Positions 44,960-57,640 of a stretch of DNA of 64,000 nucleotides are shown here, piece by piece. Position 1 is the stretch's first letter; each line of letters opens with the position of its first letter. Both the position numbers and the translations under genes were made by a program. Under the pieces are notes generated by a model. It made no database searches. It was not told the origin of the DNA and saw nothing but the letters and a program-made list of their open reading frames with translations. Source of the DNA: Papio anubis (taxonomy: Eukaryota > Chordata > Mammalia > Primates > Cercopithecidae); contig NC_044981.1 of the NCBI RefSeq assembly GCF_008728515.1, positions 9,928,895-9,992,894 of the forward strand. Direction: 5' to 3'.

Positions 44960-46560
44960 ATTTCATGAAATTTAAAGTTGAAAAAGTAAATTCACATAAC
45001 CATGTTTTTCCAATAATCTTAAAAGTTTTTAGTAACTAAATCAAATACCAAAAAATTATTTTTCTACAGCTTTTGTAACTAAATTAACAAAACTGACTCC
45101 TCCATTTTGGAAAAACTTATTTGTCTTGCATCAGAAGCATATCAATTTCAGAATCATGTCTGTCCAAGTTGAGCAAATTCATTAACTCTTGTGTCAACTC
45201 AGTATTATTAACATTGACTTCAAAAATGTATTGCATAAACTGAAACGCAATTTTAAATTTGTCAATACCAACAAAGCGTTCTACAATTTTCTTATAGTTT
45301 ATTTAGCCAATTTACACAATGCTGTTGATTACAGTTAAAATATTCTGCATATTGATTTATGTTAAAAAATGTATAAAATCATTATTATTGACCATGAAGT
45401 CATTATTATTGAATTCAACATAAATTCTTATACCTGCCTACTGAGATCACAAATAAGCTTTTCCTTTCTTAGAAGCTTTAGATATGGCTCACTTATATGC
45501 TATGCAGTTTGGTGAGGAAATATAAATCACATTGTCATTTTTGCTTTTTTAAAAATATTTGTGGGTATACAGTAGGTATATATATTTGTGGGGTACATGT
45601 ATTTTTGCTTTTGATTTTTGATATTGAATACATTGAGCATTCTTTTTATTGGAGTTAACAGCACAGTGAGTCTTGGTCAAATTATTTCATGATTCCACCA
45701 ATGAACACCAGAAAAGAACACAAGATCATTAAATTCATTGCTTTCTGTCTCTTTCCAAAGTTCCACAAACTGGAGATAATCCGTGACATTTGCGCATCTC
45801 TATGGAATGATTTTAATAACCATATCCATGACAGTCTTCACAGAATTGATTTCAGAAATGTTTGCACAAATATACAGTGGAATAAAGAAATAAGAGAAAT
45901 AGTATTTTGCTTTAATATGCCAGCAAAATTTGATTTTTTATCAAATACAGTTAGAACACTGTCCATCATAATAACAAAACTAATATTTTAATATCTAGGT
46001 TAAATTCTTTGATAGATGTAAGACTAAAAATATAAATTTTAAACGCTACAAATTAACATTTATTTATAAATTTGGAAGTCCTTTGAGACAAAATGTATCA
46101 AAGTATTGAAAGGGCAGTGTCTCTTATATCACACAACTCATCCAAAGCTAAAAAAAATAGTACTTGAAATTTTTAAAATTTTGAAAAAAATGATCTTTAG
46201 TATAGTTAAGTCTTATATTCTACAGACAATTATTCGGTGGCTTAACTGAAGACCTTTTACTTTGTATGAAATATTGCTTAGCCTTATCCTCATAATTTTC
46301 TAACAAAATTTCCATAACTAAAATAATAATATATTTTGCTCTCACTCCAGCTAGAAGCGGGGTTTGTGGGTGGTGCCCTGTTGAGAGAAAACTTCTTATC
46401 AAATTCGCTATGTGCTTTCTGAATATGTCTCTTTACGTTTCCAACATTGCCATCTTAAAAATTTGTTTATACAGCAAAGAAACCAGCTTCTCCCATTGAC
46501 TCTGCTGCAGCAAGTCGCAATTGCCATTCTTGGTGAAACTGGTGACACACCTTCTAATCT
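44960..46560 (-). pseudogene. hAT (Charlie-type) transposase pseudogene
   Basis: No intact frame remains, but minus-strand translations give hAT-like blocks. Near 46.4 kb there is a BED-finger-like 'NVKRHIQKAHSEFDKKFSLN' (H-x4-H), preceded by stops where the Cys pair should be. Near 45.7 kb, 'DLVFFSGVHWWN' resembles the hAT block 'FHTEVRWLS'. Near 45.2 kb, 'NYKKIVERFVGIDKFKIAFQ' and 'LTQELMNLLNLDRHDSEIDM' fit the C-terminal hAT region. The same fold occurs in domesticated ZBED/SCAND3-type proteins, but the stops and frameshifts rule out a functional gene here. Confidence 0.75.
45549..45600 (-). mobile_element. ultra-short L1MA 3' tip
   Basis: 'tatttgtgggtatacagtag' and 'tatatttgtggggtacatg' are antisense L1MA 3' sequence, only ~52 nt. 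A perfect 12-bp target duplication 'atttttgctttt' is at 45537-45548 and 45601-45612. Confidence 0.85.
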
Positions 46561-46850
46561 AGAAGACTAGATGAGTGACGTGTTTCTGTGAAACGGCCCA
46601 CGTGCCCAAAAGGCTCACAATACAATAGTAATATCCTACACAATCCAGCCATTCAAAAGAAATGTATTCCTACCAAACAATGAAGCTGTGTTTAGTGGAA
46701 AATAGTTCTACTTCCGATTTCAAAACTGAATTCAAATAAATTGCAATTAAATAAAATGTGAAATTCAATTCCTCAGTAGCACTAGCTACATTTCAATTTC
46801 TCCATTCTCATAGGTCGCTGGTGGCTGCCTACATATTAGATACCCAGAAC

Positions 46851-47259
46851 CTTTGATGATTCAAGATAGAAAGTAGGGAGGGAAAAAAGGAAGAGAGGAA
46901 GGTAAGAGCCAGTTCTGGGCTTAAACACTAACAGTAGTTAGATTAAAACAAATGTCTTTACTCAAATACTCATTTAATGCAGACCTGGATAAGGCTCAGA
47001 ATACATACTAATGTATGCCATTTCAACAACCACAATTTAAAATAATTGTCAACTATCTTTAAGTTACATACATAATAGTAGGAGTAATTTGTTATGTCAA
47101 CATATTGAACACTGTCCATTTTTCCACAATAAAATTGAAAGTGCACATTTGAAACCCGTATGAAAGGCACTGGCTCTTACACCAAGTGGCCCACCAATCC
47201 TTTAGAGGTCTCACAGGAAGCTCAAAGGTGTGATTTCCAAAGTTAACTCATCATCTCTA
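46851..47259. other. unassigned sequence
   Basis: Nothing recognised. Confidence 0.5.
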
Positions 47260-47372
47260 AAAAAATCGCCATGCTCCTCTTCATGTGTTCCTATATCCAG
47301 TATCTAGCACAGTGGCTGATACACATTAGACCCTTCAACAAATCGCTGCTGAATGATTAAATAAGTGAACTT
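47260..47372 (+). mobile_element. L2 3' end relic
   Basis: 'tatctagcacagtggctgat', 'acacattagac' and 'cgctgctgaatgattaaata' match the L2 terminus. Confidence 0.6.
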
Positions 47373-49099
47373 ACCGGCATTCATAAGCTGAAGTTCTTAA
47401 GTACTTATACAAGTTGATAAACTTGAATTTTATACAATGTTTGAAGTATATACAAAAAGTTACTTGTGATTTTAAATGTATAACAGAGGGAAAGGGAAAA
47501 GCTTATAAAAATAAATTCCACAGTAAAGTCAAGAAATCTGATATCAACAATTGCATACCACAGTGAAACTGCAAACCAATCAGATAGAGTTCTTCAACAC
47601 CATTATCTTGGACTATATATTGCCACAAAGATTAAATCATTGCTTGCTTTTTTGCATTTATCATATTGTACTGCTTAGTAAGAATAAGTGAGAAGGGACC
47701 CATGACCTCTATTTTTGAGATAATTGGCAGTGCTTGTTGAAATTTGGTTTCAAGTTTAAAAACAAAGACTGGATATCATTAATTCATGGGACTGATCATT
47801 TCATTCATACCGAGAACCTCCTCAATGGGATGGGTATAAGATGCCAGAAAAAAAATAAGGGAGAAAAAAGTGTTTCTTTTGAGAGTAATGAAATATTACC
47901 TTGTTATTTTATCCCCATTTTCTGTCACAGTCTGCAGTCAATGAAATGCGTATGAGCCAATCTCAATGAATTGAACCACAGGTTGGATTTCTTTGACACA
48001 TTAAAGCTTCAACATGCCTTCAACTATACTAAGGCATTAGATTTTCTCAAAACTTTTATGAAGACTCTAAGACAGATATAATTAATTTCTTCCATCTAAT
48101 GGAGAAACAAAGACACAAGATGTCAGACATCAGCTAAATTATGCAATTAGATGAACACAGTTTCAAAGAATTCAGATCTCTTCCCTGAAAGCCTAACACT
48201 ATGCTGGACACCATTTATAGCATAGCCTAATATTGACAGATTCTGTGGGGACAAGAGAAATTCTCATCCAAAGTAAAGAAAGTTGAGGACAAAATGTGAA
48301 CCTAGGGGAAAAAATGAGTTTAAGTTGCTTAGAAATAGTGACATGAGAAGGTGAGAAGTAGAGCTCAGAAAGTCCAAAATCATTCTGTTGCTAGCAGCAC
48401 TTCGAGACTTTTCAGCATCTAACAATATACGAAGAAGAAGGAAAACGTGACGTGACCCAAATGAAACGATTTCACTTAATGAATTCGGACAAGCCATGTT
48501 TCCTCAAAGCATTCCATTAACCATGCTTTGTCCCATCGCTTATGTAAAAATATCATATTATATAAGTGCCTATGTTTAGACATGTAGATAATTAAAATAG
48601 AGGTTTAATGTCCATTTGGTTTTACAAAGTTATGACATTTCCTATACAAAGTCAGGGGCTTACTTCCTCCCTATTTCATTTGATAACTTACCTTGATGGT
48701 AATATGAGTTGTGTGTTTTAAGATATTATTTGTTTAGCCTAGGGGTAATGTAAATTCTAAAATTTAACTCTAACGATCTGAATAATAACACACTATATTT
48801 ATACATGGCCAACTTACTGCCATTTATATTTTGTTTTCTCTATACTTTTGACTAGAGTATTGGGGGGAAAAAAGCCCCAAGAAGAGACCTCCAACAAACA
48901 AGTTTATGTGCACAATGACTATTACTGGCATCCTACAAGTTTTTTCTCTGCATACCACTGGATACATTCTGTACTCCCAACATTTGAAAGTAGTTTTCTA
49001 TTTTACATTTTCTTAATTCTAATTAAACAAATCTTAATCTTGACTTTAATGGCTGCAATTATGATACTTCATTATGTTAAATGTTAGTTGCAACATAAG
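47373..49099. other. mostly unassigned; possible MIR at 48060-48215 (-)
   Basis: The only hint of a repeat is 'gacagatataattaatttct', 'tggagaaacaaagacacaag' near 48070-48120, an antisense MIR-like order. The rest is unrecognised. Confidence 0.4.
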
Positions 49100-49770
49100 A
49101 ATAAATTGTATAAACAGTTTAGCTGCAATTGCATGGTGTCTAACTGTACATTACTCATTAACAAGATGTGGGTAGCAGCAATTATAACATCTCCTCCTAA
49201 TGTCCCCATTTATTGAGTCTCAGCAGCAAGCCCCCTTTCACATTGCACACTGATTGACGATAGCAGCTTTTGTGCTCATGGAGAACAGGCACTATAACCC
49301 GCTGTGTGCCTCCAACTCAGATCGATGAAAGTACACATTAGCTCTTAGCCTCACAGGCCGGAGTTCTTGAAGGTCAAAATAGCCATCAGCATCACTGTAG
49401 GGTATAAAAATCATTTCACAAACTGTGAACAAAAACAACACAACTTGCTCTGCAGTTTGATTATTGTTTATAGATACAGCAAGCCAAGAATTAAAGCATA
49501 GCCTTGGGGCAGCATAATTATTTACAGCTGAAGACTCATATCATTATTAGCGTTCTCCTAATTGCTTGAAGTTATATCAATGTTAGTTGATTTAACACAT
49601 TTCTTATAACATACATGGAAATTGTTTCCTCTGCATATGGAGTGTCAGTTTATCTGGGAGATGGTTTCTTAATTTATCAAAGTTCTTTTTTTTTCTTCTA
49701 ATTGTTCTTTATTTCTTTGAAGGAAGATTTTCCCTTAGCCGTAAGCAGGGAGAAGAGTTGAAGCTGAGCT
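49100..49770. promoter_or_regulatory. candidate conserved noncoding element / enhancer
   Basis: Repeat-free and non-coding, with a dense set of developmental-type motifs: 'gattattgtttat' (forkhead-like, about 49459-49471), TAATTA (49514-49519), an E-box CAGCTG (49525-49530) and CTAATTG (49558-49564). The texture resembles conserved noncoding DNA in gene deserts. Conservation itself cannot be seen from one sequence. Confidence 0.35.
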
Positions 49771-50374
49771 TTAATTTATCTACTGTATCTTAATGCTAGC
49801 AATACTAGGATCATTTTTGTTTGTTTTCATTAAAAATTGAATCCATAAAGCTACACCAACATCTTCCACTAGAAAATGTATCAAACTTTCTAGTGGTTCA
49901 TACACATCTTTTCTCCTTAGGTACCTAACCTGAAATGTTAACATTAAGAGCACAACCACATAGCTCGTAAAAGTGTTAGTGATGTTGAAGTCATGAAAAT
50001 CTTCATACGTTGTAGAATCTCAAATCTTGATCCATCAGTCATCTATTTTATATATGCATAAGGAAGATAAAGCTAAATATGTAGCTACGATATAGGTGAA
50101 AACTTACAGTAATATTGAAGAAGAAAATTAAAGAGAAACATTCAGGTAATACGGTTGTGGGTAGAGTTTGGAATTTGTAAGGGTAAAAATGAACTCCTAT
50201 TTTTTATGGCGTTCTCTACCTGGATGTAATTATTCTTTTTCTGTAATATATTTTCTACCTATAGGTGGCGACACTTGTACTGTTTCCTTTTGAAGTGTTC
50301 TTTGTGCCTGGGAACAAATGGACTGCTGCTAGGGGAAGACAGAGTTGAACTTAGATACCATGGTGTCAAAGCCT
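49771..50374. other. unassigned sequence
   Basis: Nothing recognised. Confidence 0.5.
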
Positions 50375-50515
50375 TTCAAGGCTAGAAAAGATCTTAGGAA
50401 CAAGTAGTCAATTCCTGAAACAAAGATATCTGAGAAATAAGACCCCAAGAGACTAAGCTAAATGCCCAAGATCACACTACCAGTTAGTGATAGACCTGGA
50501 AAAATAAAGAAACTA
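50375..50515 (-). mobile_element. MIR3-like SINE
   Basis: 'ggctagaaaagatcttagga', 'gactaagctaaatgcccaag', 'atcacactaccagttagtga' fit the MIR3-type antisense consensus. Confidence 0.6.
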
Positions 50516-52259
50516 GATTCAGAAATAATAACCTGAGACAACCCATAAACATAAAAAATAAACTCTTAAGAAAAACATTTGCAAAATATCGCATGGAACC
50601 CTATTTCCACAAAGTGGACTTGGAATCGTTTCGATAAATTGTGTGTATTTAAAACTAAATCCTAGTGTTCATTTTTTTTCTTCCTTCACAATAAATGGCC
50701 CTCCAAAATATTATGATAAAAGAACTAAAGTCTCTTATTTGAGAAAATGTAATGTTTATTAAAATGCTTCCCAAAGGGAAATATCAATTTAATGGCTAAT
50801 GTATGTTTTTACAAAATTGATCACCACTTGCAGATATGAAACTGGAGAATATCTGAGAAAATTGCTAATGGGGCCTATTGTTTAGAACTACGCCAAAGCA
50901 AATACCAAAGGCTTTGATTCTGGGTTACAAAGGTCACCCAGAAATCTTATGAAATTTAAGCTGTGATTGTTAACCTGCTAAAAGTTACCACATTACTTAA
51001 CACTTGTGATCTTATCTAAGAGACATATGGTATAAATATTTCCAAAGATTTCTAAGAACAATTTTGTTTTATCAAAGGGAATATTATTTAACAATTCTCT
51101 TTACTTTATGGGCCTTTAGCAAAACTCTTGCTGCTGCCTGGAAGAAACAGAAAACCTGAAAATGGTATTTTAGATTAATTTAATTTAGATTTTCTTTGAA
51201 CAAATCACAGTCTCTACAGCGACCCTTGGATTGCTTCTGGAATCTGAAGCAGCCTCGGTCCCAGGCATCCCATGAACACCATTCCGTAAAAATGGAAAGA
51301 ACTGATGAGGTGGTGAGCGACTAGCAGAAACCTCTTATCACTGTGGGTGATGTTTAGTGCCGGAGCCATCGTCTTTCCTAAGAATTTAACAATGCCTTCC
51401 CTTCTCCAGACAGAAATTACCTTAAACAGAGAATGGAAATCAGGCATGGAAAGGTCATTTTCCATTGAATTTTATAAAGTATGCCTAGATATATAGTTTC
51501 TATTTTTTACATAGTTTTCTTCTTAGTTTATCTGTATTTAGAAAGATATAAAACGATCAAAATTGGTTAGATGGAGAAATAAAAGTTGTAAGGCAAATTA
51601 AAGTTTATAATTTAGTATTCTCACTAAGATATCACATTAAAATATTTTTCTTCTCAAAGGTATATCCATATTTTCCCCAGACTGAAAAATTGATTTTCTT
51701 CCTTTTGTTTTTCAGAGCCACCCAGCTTCATTTTACTTTTTAAAAATGTTTTTAGTGCCGCCTTTCACCCGTATAAATTATGCATCTCAACTTTTACCTT
51801 TAGGTTTGGGGTAAAATAACTGCTTTTAGTTTGCCAATGGCTAGGGTCTTTGCTTATCACTTGATTCACAGTAGATACTAAACACGTTTATATTTTTTCC
51901 ATGTGATATACTAAATAGGTGCAGTATAATGTTACCTCGTTTTCTCACCTACGAGACTTATTATTCCACAAAAATCGTGACTTAAAAAATCTCTTAACTG
52001 CTATAATGGTTTGATTGTGGTAACTACTGAGGGATTGAAAAACTACTGTTCTTTAGGTCCCATCTTTCATAAAAATGTCTCATTTTAGGAAACATGAGTG
52101 TACTCAAGGTAGAAAAAGACATTCCTTGTGGTCTATTGCATGGAATCCAATTCTTAAGACACATAAGATAAATATTTACTTTTTAAACTGTGTTGAAACG
52201 ACTATCATCAAATAGTGGTTGCAAAAAAATGCAGTGTGTACCTCATGTTAAAATAAAGT
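50516..52259. other. unassigned AT-rich sequence
   Basis: 1.7 kb without a recognised repeat or gene. Confidence 0.45.
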
Positions 52260-53100
52260 CCAGGTTTTACATTTCAATCCATCTCTCCTGCCTCAGTGCT
52301 CCCTTTCAAAGGGACCTGAGACCCAGTGCAGAAGTGGGTGGGGGAGGCTGAGCTCAGCAGGGTGAGAACGATGAGATCTCTGTAGGTTACAACATCTGCT
52401 GGGCAGATAACATCTGCAGATAATGACAGGGCAGGGGTGAGGGGTAGAAAGGCCAAGCTATGCAAAAGCGGCAGAGCACGGGGGAGGGAGGGGAGCTGTT
52501 GCAAGAGTTCCTGGCATCCACTATTTCCCACTGAATCATTAATCGGCAGCCTCACCATTTAACCTGTGCGGATCGCAGAGCGGCGTGGTACCCCCGACAA
52601 ATGGATATTGTTTAACTTCTCTTTTCACTCGAAGAAGAACAAGCACAGTGATTGCAATGACACTGGATGTTTGCGCTGTTTGATAAGTGATGACTAACAT
52701 GTCTACTACTTTTAACAATTTTTGCTTTCCTCTCCTAACTGAAGCTGTGTGGCACTGAAGTGAGAGAAAGCTAATACAGTAAATGGGAACCGCTGTCAGT
52801 AGGAACCAGATTAGTCAATCCTTATACCAAAAGTGAATTTCAGATAACAGCTCAAGCATGACCACTCTGATCACAGCCTCGTGTTTATGTATACCGAGGA
52901 ACAATGCAGTGGCCTGGCAATTACTGCAAATACATTCCTCAAGCTTTCAGGCGATGCCAAGCTTAAAATTGTGGTCGACTGAAGTGGGAGAAGCAGGATC
53001 AACTCGGAATTCATTGCGGCAATTGTAATTAAATCACATATTTTGTCTCTCTCTATCTTCTCTTCATGCTAAATGTATACATATTTAAACCACTGTGGAC
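52260..53100. promoter_or_regulatory. candidate conserved noncoding element
   Basis: Repeat-free. 52300-52560 is GC-richer with GATA cores ('cagataacatctgcagataa', about 52405-52424). From 52536 on there are 'tcattaatcgg', ACAATG (52900-52905) and 'aattgtaattaaat' (53021-53034). No exon signature. Inference from composition and motifs only. Confidence 0.3.
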
Positions 53101-53454
53101 ATACCAGACTATAAGACTGCAATTCTCTCAGGTAGAATGTTTTCATTTCTGTCCATGGAATCGAACCATGAAGAGGGAATAAAGTGACCAACTCTCTTAT
53201 CCATATAGAGACATAGCATAAAACCATGCTAATCTTTCCAGAGGTTTTATTTGGTACTTAAAATGTTTGCAAACCTACAATTGACAGAAGCAAAAAAAGC
53301 AGAATTCATGCACAAATAAGGACAAAAGTTCATTAGTAATAACGGCAAATTAAGATAGCAACAGGTACCTTTCTCACCTAATAACTTTAAAAAGATTATG
53401 CCCAGTGCCCATACTGTTGTGGAAAATCAGGGTTCGTTTATTAATCATCATAAG

Positions 53455-53680
53455 AAGCATTAGGAAGCTTTGGCTTCAAGCTCCCTGGCTTCACGTCTTA
53501 CCTGCTGGGTAACGTTGGGCAAGTGACTTAACCTCACAGCACTTCAGTTTCCTGAACAGGAAATGAGGACAATGATTCTATCAACTCCGCAGTGCCATTG
53601 TGAGGACTCAGTTTTAAAATGCAGGTAAAGTGTTTATCCATGTGCCTGCCATTTGACATAAACCAGCCATTATGTCTATT
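53455..53680 (+). mobile_element. MIR
   Basis: 'ttgggcaagtgacttaacct', 'cacttcagtttcctgaacag', 'ccattgtgaggactcagttt' and 'catgtgcctgccatttgaca'. Confidence 0.92.
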
Positions 53681-53823
53681 AACAGTGTGTTCCATCTTGT
53701 AGGCATTACATCACTGGATTCTCAAGAATAACTCAAACTGTGTTATGGTTGCAACTACATCAGAATGTGTCTATGACTCTAAGCAAAGACTGGAAGAAAA
53801 ATCATGTAATTCAAAATCATCAA

Positions 53824-54116
53824 GGCCAGGCCCAGTGGCTCATGCCTGTAATCCCTGCACTTTGGGAGGCCAAGGAGGGTGGATCACCTGAGGTCAAGAG
53901 TTCAAGACCAGCCTGGCCAACACGGTGAAACCCCGTCTCTACTAAAAATACGAAAATTAGTCGGGTGTGGTGGCGCCCACCTGAAATCCCAGCTACTCGG
54001 GAGGCAGAGGCAGAAGAATTGCTTGAGCCCAGGAGGCAGAGGTTGCAGTGAGCCGAGATTGTGCCATTGCACTCCAGCCTGGGTGACAAGAGTGAAACTC
54101 TGTCTCAAAAAAAAAA
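53824..54116 (+). mobile_element. AluS, full length
   Basis: 'ggccaggcccagtggctcat', S-type 'cacctgaggtcaagagttca', both monomers. A perfect 11-bp target duplication 'aaaatcatcaa' is at 53813-53823 and 54117-54127. Confidence 0.97.
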
Positions 54117-54119
54117 AAA

Positions 54120-54850
54120 ATCATCAACATTAAATGATGAGACAATTATTTTTTTCAAAAATTCCTTTACTTCAATGTATTGCTTACAAAAAGGAGACAA
54201 AAGTATGTATGCAATTATCTTTGCTAAACAACATTTACTGTATAAACTTTATTTCCTGATAGACTAATTAAGAAGGAAGGGAAATAAATAGCTTTAGAGA
54301 TAAATAACCTAGCAAATGAAGTCTTATCTAAAGCACCCTAAGAAAGTACGATATATATACATATAAACATATATACACACGTATATATATTGCCAGTTAC
54401 AGGCTTGATCTGGTTAACAAATTCAATTTTTTAGGAGCAGATATCTTTTGGCAGATCTTTCCTATTAGTCATTCACAAGTTAGTATGAATTATTTAATCT
54501 GACAGGTCCATATCCAGCTGAGATCAAAGGCACTCAGTTGATAACATTTTTGATCAAGAAATAAAAGAAGAATTTATAAGAAATTCTTGGAATGTGAAGG
54601 GTGATAGCCTTCTTTAAAAAACAAACAGTGAGGAATTTTGAACAGCCAGAAGCCTTTATACATGCTATGGTACTGTTTGGGTGTGTCATCGTATACACAA
54701 ACCTCTTGCCAGCAGAAATATATAAATAAATAAATGCTTCCACCCTCAGTGACCCTCTTCAACAATTATCTTCCCTCTAACTAGTAACACTCTCTGATAT
54801 CGTACACTCTTCATGGATTTCCCTAAAAATCTTTCCTTCAAAAGTGCTGA
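54120..54850. other. unassigned, with TA/CA microsatellite
   Basis: 54347-54392 is a (TA)n/(CA)n simple repeat. The rest is unrecognised. Confidence 0.5.
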
Positions 54851-54851
54851 A

Positions 54852-55136
54852 GGGCCGGGCACAGTGGCTCCCAGCACTTTGGGAGGCCGAGGTGGGTGGA
54901 TCATGAGGTCAGGAGATCAAGACCATCCTGGATAACACAGTGAAACCCCGTCTCTATTAAAACTACAAAAAATTAGCCGGGCGTGGTGGCGGGTGCCTGC
55001 AGTCCCAGCTACTCGGGAGGCTGAGGCAGGAGAATGGTGTGAACCCAGGAGGAGGAGCTTGCAGTGAGCCAAGATTACGCCACTGCACTCCAGGCTGGGC
55101 CACACAGCAAGACTCCATCTCACCAAAAAAAAAAAA
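54852..55136 (+). mobile_element. AluY with small 5' deletion
   Basis: 'gggccgggcacagtggctcc' jumps to 'cagcactttggg', missing ~12 bases of the A-box region. It has Y-type 'gagatcaagaccatcctgga'. The flanks 'aaaagtgctgaa' and 'aaaaggcgctga' are a decayed target duplication. Confidence 0.96.
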
Positions 55137-56159
55137 AAGGCGCTGAGGTGCTCCTCTATCAGGCAGGATTGAGAGAGGTTAGAAAGCCAGTCAGTGCATG
55201 GTTCCTGACCCCAGGATCAACCATATCCATTCATCCCAGAACCTCTGCAGATGGGCCATGAGAGAGGCTAACATGACAACTTTTAAAAATTGTTTTGCCA
55301 TCTAATGTTGAATAACTAACATTAGCATCAGTCCAGGCTAGTTACATTTTATTAAATATATAAACATGGAGAGTTTACTGGGGTCAAGCTTCAGGGCTGC
55401 AACCTGGGAGCATTGATTTAAGTTGCCCTGAATCTATGCTCCCAAAGCCAGTTACCTTTTGCCCAACTGAACATTGTTCTCCACTTTATAGCTTCTCGAA
55501 TTACCAATGGCTGATATTTCTAAACTAATTTCCACAGGTAAAGAAAAGTGAAAGAGTTTGAAAAGCTATTGAGATTTCTGATTATGGAAAATACCCATAA
55601 GTAATGTTTCCAAAGTAATAAACTCTCGAGAAACATGAAGGTTCTTGTTAAGAACACCGCAAGAGTGGAAGTTAGAAATAGGGAGGTGATACTCACAAAC
55701 CCATCCCAAAAGAGGCTGCCTGTGTGCAGGTCACTCCTCCTGACCACCACATTTTCTATGTAGGCATTTTCTGTCAGTACGTTTACTTCTCAAAAGTTTT
55801 TGCTTGTTTTCCCTCTGATATACATAGAAATTTAGCTGTCTGTGGTAATAAATATCATCTCTGTCATCCACAGCCATCAATAATCATAGGAATTTCTGTT
55901 TTCATCTCATATGGTTGTGATGAGCTTTCATATTTAGCTCCAAGCACTCTTCTCTTTTAAGCTAGATTTAGATGCTGGAAGACAATAATAACCACTAACT
56001 ATTACTTTAACAATATCTGAGACATAGCGATTAGCCCTCTAGCTTACTAGTTATCAAACACTGTAGCATCTAAGGCAGAGCTTTTTGTCTTCATTCAATA
56101 TCCCACCACTGTGCTCAGCTTCACTAAACATATATAACGTCATAATCTCATCTTTCCAG
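55137..56159. other. unassigned sequence
   Basis: No repeat recognised. Frames at 55520-55750 (-) and 55724-55960 (+) show no domain. Confidence 0.45.
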
Positions 56160-56530
56160 CCACAAAATCAGTGTTTTTGGACTTGCCACTCTCTCTCACT
56201 TTGACAGCCAAGTGTTGACCATATGTTAATTATAAATTTAAAAAATTGTTTCAATCTTTCCATATTCATCTCTTCTTTATTATTTCTTTCCTTTGTAGCT
56301 AATTGGCACGAACTCTTTAAGGATCTGCTAAAATATTACCTCCCACTCTCTCTGGATGTCTTTCCTTCAGGTCTGCTTGCTACCCCTGTGTGTACCTCTG
56401 TGCAGATGAAGCCTATTGCCACCTCTGGTATCCCCCAGAGTACAGAGGAAGAACTTTGCTTCATTGGTTCTCATGTCTCTAGCACAGTAAACAAATGTGT
56501 TTCTCAATAAATGTTTGCTAATTTTTCATT
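56160..56530 (+). mobile_element. L2 3' end
   Basis: 'tttaaggatctgctaaaata', 'ctcatgtctctagcacagta' and 'tctcaataaatgtttgctaa' fit the L2 3' region. Confidence 0.6.
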
Positions 56531-56849
56531 CAGGTGCTGAATTACTGAATAAAAGAGAATCTGCACCCCGCTACTTTATTTCTTGGAGAACCTCAATGTA
56601 CTAACTAGTTCTCAAGTGTCCTGAAAAATGACTGTGGACGTAGCTTTGACAGCAATGGAGTTAGAGTCCTTTAGGAACAGGGAGATTCTGCTAAGGAACT
56701 GTGCCTGACTGGGGTGGTTACACTACAGTTGTATTCAGAGTAGAGAAGAGCTTCATATGAGTGGCAATGAACATATACCATGCTGTTTCACTTAAATAAT
56801 GCCCCTACAACCTTTCATCCACTCTTCGTGTTTCTTATTACATTTAAAC

Positions 56850-57010
56850 ATGTTATCATGCTGTTGCTCCCCTCATCTTCTCCTGACTTGCACCTCCCAC
56901 CTGGCATGTTCCACATGCCCCACTTAGTCAAGTTTTTTTGTTTCCATCATTCAAACAACTTCTGAAATCCTATTTCCTCTATTAAGCTTCTGACTAATTA
57001 GAAAAGAAGC
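56850..57010 (+). mobile_element. L2 internal fragment
   Basis: 'catgctgttgctcccctcat', 'cacctggcatgttccacatg' and 'ctgaaatcctatttcctcta' follow L2 in order. Confidence 0.55.
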
Positions 57011-57480
57011 TAGCAATTTCCCCTTAAAAGGCTGTTCCCACAACTCTCTCTCCACATGACTCTGTCCTGGGAGCCCTGATTCCTCTGGAAACTGATTCAT
57101 TCCTTGGACAATGTTTGCTTTATCTAGAGGGTTGTTTTTATCCAAAAAGGTAAGTTCAGAGAATAGAGGGAACTTTGAAAAGTACCTTGAATTTTTCCCT
57201 GGAAAAATGGGGCCTTGATAAATGTGTTAAGTGAAAATGAGATGTTAAAACTCTGAAACTGAAAATCTATTCTTTGACTGAATGCTTACCTAGAGTCAAT
57301 GATTCAATAACACAGATAGTTTTTCAGATGAAACATTCCTGATATTTTCATATGATACTCCTGTTGATAAGGCAGAATTGGTAGTTAACTCTCTTCTTAG
57401 TAACATTGTCTAATGCCATTAATTTGTAAAGAATAGAGATATCTGGAACAGTAGAGGTTCATCTTATACTGAATTATGAA
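57011..57480. other. unassigned sequence
   Basis: Nothing recognised. Confidence 0.5.
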
Positions 57481-57489
57481 GTTTCATTC

Positions 57490-57640
57490 TCCTAAAATAT
57501 GTATTTCTTACTCCTATTTTACAAATCAGGAGACTAGGACAGATAATCCAAATCAAAAATTTTACATTTGATCTCACAGCAAATCCCAGAACAAAAGCTC
57601 ATATCCCTCAAGCTTTCAGCCTTTCAACTTGGATACATCG
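57490..57640 (-). mobile_element. possible MIR
   Basis: 'ctcctattttacaaatcagg', 'agactaggacagataatcca' and 'gatctcacagcaaatccc' resemble antisense MIR. Confidence 0.5.

Larger units (their letters stand above)
44345..46850 (-). mobile_element. hAT-Charlie transposon (decayed, autonomous type)
   Basis: Left end: 'cattttctagtagccacatt', 'aataatatactttatttaac' and 'ttttacacttacac' are the antisense of the Charlie terminal region also seen at 13335-13640. Right end: 'tcctcagtagcactagctac' and 'ggtcgctggtggctgcctac' is the other terminus. Between them lies transposase-derived sequence. Two L1 pieces (about 44605-44955 and 45549-45600) interrupt it. Length, ends and coding remnant together suggest an originally complete element. 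Confidence 0.8.

Noticed and set aside
45689..45991. 100-residue + strand frame as a gene
   Set aside because: The hAT transposase homology in this segment is on the minus strand, so the + frame is its shadow.
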